From the NCBI GenBank assembly GCA_954871525.1, contig OX940860.1, positions 29,668,001 to 29,732,000 of the forward strand: a stretch of DNA of 64,000 nt, read 5' to 3'. The notes under the pieces are model-generated. The model saw only the letters and a list, made by a program, of their open reading frames with translations, made no database searches and had not been told where the DNA came from. This DNA is from Parietaria judaica (Eukaryota > Streptophyta > Magnoliopsida > Rosales > Urticaceae). A program made the position numbers and the translations under genes. This document shows, piece by piece, positions 36,472-48,131 of the stretch; positions within the stretch are counted from its first letter, which is position 1; each line of letters opens with the position of its first letter.

Positions 36472-37524
36472 AGGCGTCATGGTCTCCCAAATTAGGTAGA
36501 GATCAGCAATGGCAATGACAGGCATAGGTCCGTACAATCCTCGTTGTTGCATGGAATGGAAATGATTTGAGGTTTACATTTGTGGTTGCCGACAAATTAG
36601 TTACGCCGTGCCGTAATTAGAGTACGTAGTTGCTATAGTTGGAAAACATGCATGCATTGCATGTAAATATTTGTTTCGTTAAGATCGACGTGAAATAAAA
36701 TCATTGACTGATTCAACAAGTCAATAATATAACCAAAAGGGCAATAAACAAACACTTACGGATGTTGAAGGAAGGTGGTAAATTAAGATTACCAATTTTC
36801 ATCGTTTTTATGAGAAGAGACAAGAGGCCAGTCCAGTCATGTTCCAGCTTCTCTCTCTTCAAGTCACTCCAACTAAATTTTTACTATGTGTAATCTATAA
36901 CGTGTTTATTTCAGGTTTCTTTTATTATTGTCCTATTGCAATGGTTATGTCGAAAGAGGCAAGAATACTAGAAACGACAATATAACTAATGACAATGTAA
37001 TTGTAATTGTAATGCTCAACGACAATACCTCTAATAAGGAAACGACACGGTCACCGAGCCAAATACTCACACCAATTGAATTTGAACTGTGGTCCCACCT
37101 AAGCTATGCTGGTGAACCATTTTGTAAAAAAAAATTAATTGGAATTTTATTTTATTTCTAAATTATATTTGATTGTGAATTCATGTTTCTCTGTTATGAA
37201 GTGAAGGCATGAACGAAAAGGGACTCGACCTAATCGTCTTAAGTGTGGAAGAATATCTTTTTGAATATTTAAATGAAAGTCAATTTATAAAACTTGTTGA
37301 TTTCCATATGTATGAATACACGAGCTTTAAGCTCTAAATAATATTTGCCATTCGATAAAGTCACAGTGGCATTGCACAGATGACAAGTGTTATATACACA
37401 TGCATATATCAACGACTATCATGAGCTTTTCTCCGACTCTAATTAACAGGACTTCAAATTCGTCCCTTCTTCTAGTTGAAGCTTGGAACCAGCGGTTATT
37501 AATTCCTAGATTTTAGCGGCGGTG
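36472..37524. other. Spacer between PME promoter and plastid GTPase gene
   Basis: AT-rich, without a recognisable gene. It should contain distal PME promoter sequence and the 3' flank of the plastid GTPase gene. Confidence 0.4.
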
Positions 37525-40025
37525 TTACCGTGGAGGACGCTCTAATGAAACCCAACCAAACCTTCCTTTCCGAAAATCTGACAAAATCCGGAACGCTGCT
37601 TGGTGCTCGTCTCCGTTGAATAACTCCAATGCAAGCTTATGAACGAATCTGCGTAACAATATAAATGCAGTAATAAGGAACATATGACTTCTGAAATCAC
37701 CACATCAGTAGCAAAATATTAACGCCTAGTGACTACTATTCGGCACGCACGTTTTACCACAATGGCCATCCGTGTCGATTTTGTAACGTCTCTGCAGTGG
37801 CTCTATACCTGACAGATTAGCACACAGAGAATATGGTTTGTTACTAGATTAAACGAAACTTATTTATCAGCGTAACTCACCAACTTCTTGTTATGGTCCC
37901 GTCACGGAAATATATTGAGAAAATCCCTAACTAGAGAAAAACTATGCTAATTTAACAACTAATAATTCTTTAGGCTGGGCCCAAACATCAAATCCTAACT
38001 ACTAAAACCCTACATGAATGTAGTTAAATGATTAAAATAAATCTAGTTAAGTAAAAAAACCACTAGACATAATTAAATAACTTAAATGAACATAATTAAA
38101 AATGTGACTATAATAAGCCACATCTATTGCCATATACCTACTGAAGGAATCTTTGTTAGCATCTGAACAAGAACTGCAGCAACATCAGCAGAGTCGTAAG
38201 ATCTCTCGCCAATGTCGTCACATATGGCAAGCTTCACTGCAGCGGACTGATCGTTGATCCTCATCGGAATCATACCCGGAGAATCCAGCAGTTCTAGATC
38301 CTTCCCAAACCGGACCCACCTTTTATAATAATCAACAAGGACCATAGAAAAGAAATCAATTACGAGACATTAAAATCGAGCCCTCGAGAGAGGCTTCACA
38401 CGGATTTTCTAGGAATCTGATATCTTAGCATATATAGAAGGATATGATAGAACCAACTTGATAGGACCTGGCCTTTAATTCAAGAGTGCTGGAAAACTGG
38501 AAAAATGATGCCGATGATGTTCAAAAATAGGATTTTTTTCACTAATTAAGCACTTAGGATACCGGATTACGTTATTTACTATGGCAAAATATATAGTTGG
38601 GAAAGCAAGAAATGGTTACCTCAAATCTCTTGTAACTCCAGGTCTTGGAGCAGCTGGACACATGCGTCGCTTCAACAAGCGGTTGATCAACGAAGACTTT
38701 CCAACGTTCGGATACCCAACTATTCCTGCTCGAACCTGTGCAGTATAGAATATCTAATTAATCAATCAAAACCTAAACCATAACTAAAAAATAATAAGAT
38801 GGATAAAATATGTAATATTTCGTCTGTAACATATTTTAACATTCAAGACATAGGAATGTACCGCTCGAGGAAGCAGACCTTTGGTTCTGCGTCTGATATT
38901 TACATCCACAGCTAATGTCTTCGCTAACCGGTTAAGCTTCATGCTTCCCTATAATAGATGCACATTAGAAAGAGACTTCCTTTAACAGTAAGTCTAGAGA
39001 GAAAAACAAAATTAAAAGGTACCATTCCGAGTTGGCCGTTAGAAAATACAACTTTTTTCCCCTGCCCTGCAAAATATTCTGCCCAGGCATTCCGGTCAGC
39101 TTTAGATATCATGTCTTCTCTATTTAACACCAAAATTCTTTTCCTATTTCCGAGCCATAAATCCATCTGTTTCGGATTAAAAAAGAAAAAAGATCAAAAT
39201 GCTTGACATAGTAAGTACATAAAAAAGTACGTTTAGGAAAAGTACGTTATCTTCGAAACAAAATCTTAACACTGTCAAATTAAAATACCAAAATTAAATC
39301 ACCATAATGTGATGTTCCAGAAATATCAATCTCATCACGGGCCTCAAACCCGTGATACCCTTTTCCCTATGGTGTCTACCTCATTGTACGACCAATTTAC
39401 TAAATACTTCTTGGAGGATTTTTGTTCATTCAATTGTAGTCTCTATTATAACACAATTAAGTAAGTGAGATGCATAAAAATAAATAAGTATGAATAATGT
39501 AACCGGCGAGTAACCTCGGGATGAGTAGTGGCGAGAGGGATTCTTGCATCCCGCACCTCAATAACGACGTCCATCAACTTGAGCTGCGTTTTGAGTTCCT
39601 TTTCGGTTTTCGCTATATGCCCGGGATACCACTGTGTAACCAATAAGCTGCCATTTCTTAGTACTCATGATCTTAACAGTTCTTTACACAAAATGTATAT
39701 AATAGAATAATTTATGATTAATACCTGAACGGGTCTTAGAGACTTAGTCCAGTGATAAAGATCAGTGTCCAAATCAACCCAATCGCTCTCCGAACCTGAA
39801 TTTCTCCCTCCAACAATCTGCAATCCGTTAAGAAATCACTTCAAGCACTGAAATGGTGATATCGAAGATGTTTGACCAACAAAGAATTGAATTGATTGCC
39901 TGGACAGTCGGAGACGAGACAGAGAGGGTCGCGGAGGCGATGATTTGTCTCTGTTTGGGTGCTGAGAAAGAGTGAGAAGTTGGGAATAGCCACTGAGAAT
40001 GAGCACACAACACTTGCACCGCCAT
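37525..40025 (-). CDS. Plastid circularly permuted GTPase (DAR GTPase 3-like, YlqF/RbgA family)
   Basis: Predicted ribosome-assembly GTPase of plastids. Nine exons: 40025-39900, 39817-39725, 39631-39515, 39166-39023, 38948-38862, 38735-38620, 38319-38138, 37808-37751 and 37648-37525. They give 348 aa. The order of GTPase motifs is permuted, as expected: the DAR motif ([17 protein letters not shown]), then G4 LNREDM, G1 [14 protein letters not shown] and G3 DSPGMIP. The C-terminus ends [20 protein letters not shown]. Residues 1-40 resemble a transit peptide. The first intron appears to use a GC donor (CAG followed by GCAATC). A GT a few bases upstream (after SPT) would also keep the frame. Otherwise all junctions are canonical. 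Confidence 0.92.
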
Positions 40026-40776
40026 TTTTGGAAGAGCTCAGCTTCTACCTCGATTAAAAAAAAAAAAGATAGTTTGAGATGTCAGAAGAAGAGCACCAAA
40101 CAATTCTGTTGGTTTAAATAAGAAGAATTTGAGACAGAGAGTGAGGGGCGAACGTGGTGGCTTCGTCGTGCCGCGAGCGAGCGAGAGAGAGATGCGAGCA
40201 AAAAAAAAAAAAAAAAAACACGTCTGACTCTGAGCGATAGATAGGAGATGACGAGTGTTACTGTTGTTTGTTTTAAAGATAATTTGGGCAGAAGAATGAC
40301 CTAAAAAAAATCGGGTCCGATACCTGATTTTTTTAACTTCTCATTGCTCGACTCCGGAATCGGGTATCCACCCAAAAGTTGCTACCCGTATATGGAAATC
40401 CGAGTATCTAATTTTTAATACTCGGATTTATTACCCGAATCCGGTTTTGGAAATTGGATCCGAATTTTTACCCGAATTCAATTTTTTTTTTTAATTTTAA
40501 AAACGCAACACTGTCTCAACTTGTATCTAAATAAATGTTGTCTAAAAAATAAATAAATAAAATATACATCCCATTTTCTCAAAATTAAAATGCATGAAAA
40601 ACAAAAAAATCTAGCGCCATCTTGTCTAAAAAATTAAAGTAAAAATAAATAAATAATGAACCGATTTTTAAAATTTTAATTCCCCGTATCCGTATCCGGT
40701 TACAATCCGGACTCGGAATTTTGGCATTAAATAGTGCGGAATAAATATGTAAGAAGGTTGATTGGATGTGTGGGCG
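40026..40776. repeat. Divergent promoter spacer with poly(A) and CCGAAT-rich repeats
   Basis: Between the divergent plastid GTPase and J-protein genes. It has a poly(A) run at 40201-40219. From 40310 to 40480 and again at 40676-40720 come many short variants of 'cccgaatccgg', 'atcgggtatcc' and 'gtatccgtatccgg', a repeat type seen in worn plant DNA elements. No terminal repeats were delimited. Confidence 0.45.
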
Positions 40777-41481
40777 ATGAAGGGAGAGGAGGCGAAGGCG
40801 TTGCTGGGATTACCCCCAAAATCGGGGGCAACCGTTGCGGAGGTAATCAAGTTTGGTGAATGGATGGGTGTTTGACGAGTTAACATTGGATTTGGCGGTG
40901 CAGATCAAAGCAGCTTACCGAAGAAAGGTGTGGGAGTGTCACCCTGATCTCTTCCAATCTCAGAACCGCCCTCTCGCCGAGTCCGACTTCAAACTGGTAC
41001 GCCCAACCAACCACCCTCACTCACTTACTATTCAACTGTGTCTCTCTTCTGATGTTGTACTCTGTTGCCTGTGTGCAGCTTTCACAAGCATACGCGTTCC
41101 TACTCTCAGGTTCCCTTCCCTTCCCAGTAGAATCACCTCCTAACAAAAGGTCTCGTTGGTTGGCAGGCAGGAGAGGAGATCACACCGCAACTACTTCAGG
41201 TAACTAACTTCCCTGTCCCTTTTTTAGGTGTCTTCTCTCACACACCATGATCAGCCGTGAAGGGGCGAGGCGGAAGCAAAACCCAAGCTTTGGTCGGACT
41301 TCCCTTCCTACTTCTCGTGATGGGAACCGCCGCCTTCGGCGGATGCAACGCCGTCAGGTGGCTCTCTCTCTCTTCTTACATTGCATTGCATTGCTTTGAA
41401 TTGTCTTATGTTCTTTTGGTTTGCAGGTCTTACAAGAAGGAACAGAAATCATACGCTTCTCACAATCCCTTTCTTCCTTGA
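40777..41481 (+). CDS. Small J-domain protein with one membrane segment
   Basis: DnaJ-like co-chaperone of a small plant-specific type. Five exons, 40777-40842, 40904-40996, 41079-41199, 41255-41357 and 41427-41481, join in phase to 145 aa. The J-domain begins near the N-terminus: LLGLPPKSGATVAE, then IKAAYRRKVWECHPDLF, with the HPD triad intact, and LSQAYAFLLSG. A hydrophobic segment (ALVGLPFLLLVMGTAAFGG) follows at about residues 98-116. The protein ends SYASHNPFLP, a tail I remember as conserved in this family. The HPD implies that it can stimulate an Hsp70, but partner and compartment are unknown. It faces the DPH4-like pseudogene tail to tail. Confidence 0.87.
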
Positions 41482-41789
41482 AAAGCTTCTTATACGTGTG
41501 CATAACATAATCTTCTTATTCCATATATATATACATATGTCCTGTAAGCAGTCGTCGATACAATATTGCTCTATAAATCATGGCTACACATTTCCACCTA
41601 TAATGCAATGCTTGATCGGAGACTTTTACACAAATGATGTCGTTTATCGTTCTCAATATGCAATGCTTGACCATTGTCATACACAAGTCGTCGACCACAT
41701 TGTAGATATTATAATAATGACAAAACAAAAAGAAATAAGGGTTTCCAAATCTTCAGGAAAAAAAAATAACGTCGCAAACAGAAAGACAA

Positions 41790-42217
41790 ACATCCGGATC
41801 GATAGATAACCGGATTCTCAAACAACAACTGACGCCGGTGATTACTGTCCCTCAACAAACGGTACCCCATTTTCCCCAACTCCAAAGAATCGATGCTCAA
41901 GTAATCTCGGCAACGACAATGGTGATAAAGATCGAGCACGTCGCCTCCGCCTCCGTCTTCGACTATCATGTCTCCCACGCTGATGTCGTCATAAACCGCC
42001 ACATTGTCCCTCCTCAAGGGCTCAGAATCGTTGTCGTAGAGTGTCTGTGAGGTTGGGTTTCCGAGCACTTCCCAGGCCTTATGGACCTTGAAGAATGCAT
42101 CGGAGTTATCAGAGTGGCTGTTCGGTAGCAAGCTCGGATCTCTTCGTAGGTAGAGCTCTCTCTCGCGGATAGGATCTCGTAACGAGTTTCGTTGACGGAG
42201 TTCTTTCGGAGAAGCAT
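41790..42217 (-). pseudogene. DPH4: Broken DPH4-like J-protein (diphthamide synthesis type)
   Basis: Intact relatives are J-proteins with a CSL zinc finger that serve diphthamide synthesis on elongation factor 2. Starting at the ATG at 42217 the sequence reads ETRYEILSARESSTYEEIRA then CYRTA, a clear J-domain beginning. Near 42100-42125 the HPD-containing part is missing and the homology continues in another frame as SDNSDAFFKVHKAWEVLG and TLYDN. The CSL part follows (CRCRDYLSIDSLELGKMGY) but the second Cys pair is lost, and the frame runs into unrelated sequence after LLFENPV. The copy is intronless. It cannot make a functional J-protein as it stands. The family call rests on the CSL block and spacing. 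Confidence 0.75.
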
Positions 42218-43960
42218 GATTCGCACAGAAACGGATTCGTTCGCAGTAGTACCATATATACTTGAGACGTGAACTACAGCTTCAAAACATTAACGACGTA
42301 AGATGTGATGATAGATTTTTGTGGTAAACAGGAAATGTGTCAAAACTTCGATCTCGCAAATGTAAAGCAGCGGCATATGTCACAACATTTATAGTTTTTG
42401 AATATGTTACTTGCAAGTTGCAACCATAAAAACACCATCAAAGTTTAAATCTTTAAAAAATGAGTTTGTCAAGAGCACGAATCCCCAACTCACTCTAATT
42501 GGCTACGCACATAAAGCGGAGTTGGCGGAGGCGCAACGGTCACGGAGTCGGCGAAGACCAAAGAAGGCTCCTTTTTGCGGAGTCGCGGCATTCAATTTTT
42601 GGCTAAGGCATGGCGGATTTGCGGCGTACGATGCCACGGCTAAGCCACTGGCGTTGGAGCTTGCATAGGGAAGTTATGCGAGTGTTAGAACTTTTATAAA
42701 ACAAGTTAAAAGATGGGTTAGTTAACAAGTTAAATTAAGGGTAAAATTATTTATTAAAAAAAGGAATCACCAACTTTATCAGGTCAATAATAGGAAGATG
42801 ATGCAGTTTTTATTTAGCCTTTCACTTCGTAAAATGATCATGTAACACTTATTAACTTTATAATTTTATCTATATTTGGTCATTCTATTATATTTCTATT
42901 AGTTTTTTTTTTAGAGAAGAATATAGGTACTCCTAGATCCAATTGAAGAACGAAATATGAAACACAAATATGAGAATTTATAAGTTTAACTGGATAGCTA
43001 AAAATTAAGCACTTAACTAAAAGTAGATAAATATGCTGATAATTTAACGAATCGGTGCAATTAACGGATTACAGATAATTATTTAAAGATTTTGATTTTT
43101 ACTTGTAGAAATCACAATTTAGTATCTTGTGATGTAGAAAAAACACCAAATACAAGAATCTATAGATATATAATTCAACTTTAGGCATGGAAATTTGATT
43201 GATATAAGCTGAGAATACTATCCTATAATAACATGGTGGATCTTTCTCTTGTTCAATTTTGCTCATCCCAGAGATGACCAATAAAAGTGAAAAGACAAAT
43301 GCATTCAAATAACTACTTAGAGTTTGATCTTAACATATGAAACATTCCATCAAAAAAAAAAAAAATATATGAAACATGTAGTCTCTTAAGGTACTACTCA
43401 GAAAGCATATAGTCTTAAGAAACAGATAAGATAAAGACAATAGTTGTCGTTAAGGAAAGGTCGGAATGGCTGCTCGGAAATCTTACAACTCCGTTCATAT
43501 CATCGTACTTGTAATTCACTTTCTGGCATCCTGACAAAGAACACCTTCTTCTTCTTCTTGTCGTACTTTCCTGTCAATCGCAAGTAAACAGATCAAGAGC
43601 AACTTGCTTCTTTGACTGATATTACGCCTCTTTCGTGCCATTTCTTACAAGTTCTAAACTCTAAAACCACTTTAGGCAATTCAGAACTTGTAAGGAGATG
43701 CACTTCGAGATAGCTGACTGCACCATTCGAAGGTTTTAATTCTTCCGTAGATCCCGTAAAACGTAATTACGAGAATTATGAAACTGTAAACACAAATTTA
43801 AAACATACTCCACCTTCTTACCCCGCCTACTTGGTAGTACTTCCTTTCAAGATATGCAATAACTTGAGCTCCTTCAAAGCTCATCCATACTTATAAATAA
43901 ACTAAAACAGTGACGCTGTAACAAATAATGCTTCACCCCACCGTAAGAGCGGTACTTGAC
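42218..43960. other. Long AT-rich spacer
   Basis: No gene was identified. A GC-richer island near 42480-42665 has short repeats like 'ggagttggcgg' and 'gcggagtcgcgg' and may be the remains of a transposon. A stretch near 43504-43573 on the minus strand starts after a good acceptor and could be a last exon of the following NYN-domain gene, but its frame gives no recognisable protein. Confidence 0.4.
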
Positions 43961-46007
43961 TTACTCAAGCGACCATATACTTACAGTTTCTTCTTCAATC
44001 TCCGTAAAAGGGGTTTCGGTTTTAGACTCGGAAATGGTATTGTCAGTTTCTACTTTAGTCTCAGCGAGGGTAAAACCAATAGGTTGCCATCCCGGCTGGC
44101 GGGGAACTATCCACTTCTTCACGGTGATTATCAAGTGCAAGATCTGCAGCACTTGTCCCAAGGAAAGCCCTTCTATGCATTGGTTTCGCAGAATCAAAGC
44201 GGCTTCATATCTGCAAAGCAAGTTAAGAGCTGAATTAAAGTACAAAATCAAGTGAGTACTAAAGTAGGTATATATCTTAGAGCTGCATTTACCTGCATTG
44301 AGATGCAGCTAGGGCAGAACGTCCACGCGGGGAAGTTAAGAACTTCTGGATCTTTTCCCACATGGATTTCTCGTACTGATTAAGGTTGCCACCTATAGCG
44401 TTTACACAATTCCACAACTTTTCGTTTTTACCAACATACAGCTGAACAGGACCTAAGTTCTGCTTCACTATCATATGTTGTTCCACTGCATAATCCAATG
44501 CCTTCCTCACATCGGTATTGCGGTGTCTCGGGTCCCCGAATCTAATGCAGTCACCAATGTTTGCTTCAGTAGGCGTAAGTTTCTCGCCTTTCAGACTGTT
44601 TAATGCTAGTAAGATAACGCCAATGAGGCCTTGGACATATTCTGGAGGCGCCTGAGTTCCCCATCCACCGTTACTAGGAATATTGTTTGAAGTCATAGAC
44701 GAAGATGTTTGAGGATACAGATTGTTCATAGGATCGTGATGAAACACTTGCCTGATGTGGACATTACCGCCATTCTGGGACATAATCGGGTTCTGCGCCC
44801 TTACATTATACTCTTCAGCGGTGGGGTGATGGAAAACCGGCGGCCGGTTCTGCGCATAGTTTCCATAGTCATTGATACCTAACTTACCAATATCAGGCAC
44901 ATTAATAGGAGGAGCTGAAGGGAACCTCGGGCCGTTCGGCCTGGGATTGTGGGGCCGGAAACCTTGATTATGTGGATTAGGAGGAAAGCGGTTATCGGTT
45001 CCCAAGTTGGGTCGCATGTGGGGGTTGTTTGGCATCATATGGGGAGGGAAGAAATCGGGGGGATTGCTCAATCCGGGATTCCTGTTACCGCCACTAGGCT
45101 CGTTGCCACCGAAGAGCTCGTGTGGTGCTTTCTTAAACTGCTTAGGATTCTGATGCTGCTGGGGTCGGAAAGGGTACTCGCCGTTCCTATTCTCCGGCAC
45201 TCCTGCTGGCATGCTTGCTGACCTCGATACATTGGGCTGATATTGATTTGGATTTTGAGTTTTCTTTGAGGATTTTCCTTTGTTCTTGGGATCAACGGGC
45301 CTAGCACCGACAAAAGGCTTTTGATTTCCCGGCAGACCGCTCTCTTGGTAGGGTTGGGGCTCAGCAGAGGAAGGGCTCTCACTAGCCAGCTTAGAGGATT
45401 CGCCGATGGTGAGCGGCGTTCCTCCAGTGGAGAGGCTCTGCCAAAGCCAGACGCTCTTGGCGGCCGCAATGAGCGCGGCGGAAGCCTTTTGGGGCTGCGC
45501 CAGCAAAATATTGTATCTCCTCATCCGCAGCTGGTGGAGAGCGTTGGAAAAGTCCCTGTCGCCGGAGATAAGCAGGTAATTGGCCGGCGCGGGGTTGTCC
45601 ACCGCCCAAAACAGCATATCCACTAGGATTTTCTTATCACTGGCGTCTTTGACACCTGCTGCCAAACATTCAAATTGCTTGAATCGAAACAAAAGATCCA
45701 TGGAAGATGAAGTGAAAGGAGAGACAAGAGTACCGGCGGGGACGTGGTTGAGGGCGATGCCGGTGCTGGAGAGAGCTTGCTGGACGGAAGAAGGGATGCG
45801 AGTGGTGTCGCCGTAGGCGGAGATGGAGACGGGGCCACAGTAGTTGATCTTGACCAGCGCCGAGCTTATGTGCTGGGCGATGGCGTGAGGGTCGCAAGCG
45901 CGCGGGACCTGGCAGTTCTCGATGTCCCACCACACGGAGGTCTTGGCCTGCACGTACTGCGCCTCCGCCACGCCCACGGCGCCGCCTCCGTTGGCATCGC
46001 CGCCCAT
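43961..46007 (-). CDS. NYN endonuclease-like domain plus OST-HTH/LOTUS RNA-binding protein
   Basis: Putative RNA-processing protein of the MARF1/limkain type. Exons: 46007-45734, 45655-44293 and 44210-43985 or further. If the last donor is not used, the frame stops at 43961. The protein is about 625 aa. The NYN (PIN-fold) domain covers residues ~20-190, with VWWDIENC, the acidic LLISGDRDFSNAL and LVDMLFWAVDN. A Pro/Asn/Gly-rich disordered linker follows (~215-430). The OST-HTH region shows GLIGVILLALNSLKGEKL and AVEQHMIVKQ, then TVKKWIVPRQPGWQP. The 78-bp intron at 45656-45733 is a multiple of three and has no stop, so retention would insert 26 residues into the NYN domain. The exact C-terminus is uncertain. 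A Helitron end lies 230 bp upstream. Confidence 0.85.
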
Positions 46008-46236
46008 GTTCGAAGATCCGATGAAGCCCTAAGGGAAGGTTGATCTTCGATCTCCCGAAGACATCTTATTGATTGATTGGGGTGGTGAGTGACGGAGGCG
46101 ACACGGAGAATATGGTTGGTTCCTTTGTTGAGATGGAAGAAAGAAGTAGTAGAAGAAGGCGGTGCCCTAATTACGATCTTACCCCACGCTCACTAGACAA
46201 CTTTCCAATTGAAACACATGTCGTTTCCATAAATTA

Positions 46237-46266
46237 CTAGTGGACCGGCAACGCGCTTTTGCGCGT
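46237..46266 (-). other. Helitron 3' terminus: hairpin and CTAG
   Basis: On the minus strand there is a 6-bp GC-only-plus-A/T stem with an AAAA loop, then TGCCGGTCCACTAG and a host T. This matches the 3' end structure of Helitrons. The end lies 230 bp upstream of the NYN/OST-HTH start codon. Confidence 0.78.
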
Positions 46267-46964
46267 GATGTTGATTGAAACAATGTCAAATTAAATAATT
46301 TATTGTCAATTATTATTTAAAAACATACATTTATAACAAACTATTTTATTATATAGTATGATTTATGATTTTTTTTAAATATAATTAGTTAAATTTTGAG
46401 ATTACATACAAAATAAAAACTGAATATAAATGTTTTTTCAACGGTCTATATAAGAGTAAAATATTATGTCTAAATATGATAAAGAAAATTTTTGAACATG
46501 TAAGAGGTAGATTCATAATAACAAATTACAATTACAGTGACGTTTATTTTTTATGACAAATTACAATTTATAATGACATTTACAAAATTGTTAGTCTAAA
46601 TTAATGTGTTTATATTGTATTTAAAAATCACAAATTAATAACATATAGAAATTAACAAACTCAAACAATGAAAGTGATCAAATATCAACTATTTTTTTAT
46701 TACAATTGGCAGTGTAAAATATAAACACGTTATAATTACTTTTTTTAACATTTACAATCATATTTTAAGCAAATAATTGATTAATTTTTTTTTTAAAAAA
46801 AATCACATCAGAAAAGGCATTTTATAACAACAAACTTACATGTCTACTTTGGAAATCAACTACTAAAAAACACATTTAAAACATTTGTAGTTGAAAAAAA
46901 TCATATACAAATGAAAATAATAAAAGAAATTAAAAATAGAAATCATGGCAATTTTTTTTTAAAG

Positions 46965-46969
46965 CTATA
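46965..46969. other. Target site duplication, left copy (CTATA)
   Basis: CTATA directly precedes the TG of the left LTR and is repeated at 55834-55838 directly after the right LTR, as expected for an integrase-mediated 5-bp duplication. Confidence 0.9.
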
Positions 46970-47734
46970 TGTTAAGGTCGGATTTGGTCAAATCCATCCT
47001 CAACACAACCCGTGTCGTTTTGTCCATAAACGACACAAGAAGAGAGTGAGGAAGTTCGTCGACCGATGGCCAACCAGGGAGTATCCTCGAGGAGGTTCAA
47101 CCCTCGAGGAAGTCTAGGTTCAACCCTCGAGGAAGTATAAGAGCAGCCCTCGAGGAAGTCCGAAAGAAACCCTCGAGGAAGTCTGAAAGCGTCATGATGA
47201 AGCGTGCAGGGCCGAATGATGGCTGACGACACGTGCATTTAATGAAGCCCACCTGCTCACTCGACGAGAGACATCACCGACGAAGCGTGCAGGGCCGAAT
47301 GACGGCTGACGAAATGTGCATTTAATGAAGCCCACCTACCCATTAAGGCAGTCTGCTCGGAAGTGACGTAAAGCATGGGCTAACCACTCTTCTCTCAAAT
47401 CACTCCGGGAAAGCTAATGATTAAAAAGAGAAAAGGGCGAGAAAGATGCGAGAAGGCATATTGTAAGCTCTATAAAAGGCAAGTAAAACCTCGTTTGTAA
47501 GGGTTCGAAAAAAATAAGGAAGGAAACCAGAGAGAATATCCTATAAGAGAAAGGCTTAAGAAATAGAGAAAGTTCTTGTTCTTGATCCTTCAACTGTCCA
47601 GCTATTCAACGAAAGGAAACCGAGCTCTTGTCGGAAATATAATAAAACAAAGATATTCACTGATCATTGTTGCTAACTTGTTCTTTGTGATTATTTTTGT
47701 GACTGGAAGAGGGAGGTGAAAATCGCCCTCTACA
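46970..47734 (+). repeat. 5' LTR
   Basis: 765 bp, starting TGTTAAGG and ending CTACA. It has a TATA box (CTATAAAAGG, core 47471-47477). Inside are four copies of 'ccctcgaggaagt' in about 100 bp and an 83-bp direct duplication starting 'gaagcgtgcagggccgaatga' (47199 and 47282). It differs from the 3' LTR by about 18 substitutions, counted by eye, and no indels. Confidence 0.93.
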
Positions 47735-47735
47735 G

Positions 47736-47755
47736 TTTGGCGCCCACCGAGAGGC
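47736..47755 (+). other. Primer binding site
   Basis: TTTGGCGCCCACCGAGAG begins two bases after the end of the 5' LTR, the position where the tRNA primer anneals. The TGGCGCC core is typical of plant Ty3/gypsy elements. The matching tRNA was not determined. Confidence 0.75.
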
Positions 47756-48131
47756 TTTGTTTTCTTTCTAACTCACAGCCAGGAATTTGAAGGAGATGAG
47801 AGTTTGCCGAGCAACACCACCACCAACAACGGGGCCCTAATCTCGAAGAGACCAGCGGTAGCTGCTCGAGTCAGCAGTTGCGCGCGCGAAAGCAGCGAGA
47901 AGGGCCTGAGAGGCAACCCAAGAGGCAAAGGGGACGTAAAGGAAAAGACTTATAGACTCCTTGCATCACAAAAAGGCAGACGTATGGTCAGCCGATTGGA
48001 AAGGGGAACGCACGCGCATTAATGAGCCAAAATGATTCCCAAAGCGTTGTGAAGTGACATCAGTGTCAGAGAATACGAAGAGTTTTACGCGCTGAGCAAT
48101 CGACGGTTATAAATAGGAGGTTTGGAAAGAC
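47756..48131 (+). other. Leader of the LTR element, possible gag remnant
   Basis: Between the primer site and the F-box ORF there is a frame at 47804-48022 encoding a basic 72-residue peptide rich in Ser, Arg and Lys (start MPSNTTTNNG). It could be the N-terminal remnant of gag or simply leader sequence. No zinc knuckle or other gag motif is present. Confidence 0.35.

Noticed and set aside
41381..41809. 142-codon plus-strand frame after the J-protein gene
   Set aside because: It begins in intron 4 of the J-protein gene and runs through its 3' flank; no recognisable domain.
47804..48022. 72-codon frame as a real gag gene
   Set aside because: Too short and without zinc knuckle or capsid motif; kept only as a possible remnant.
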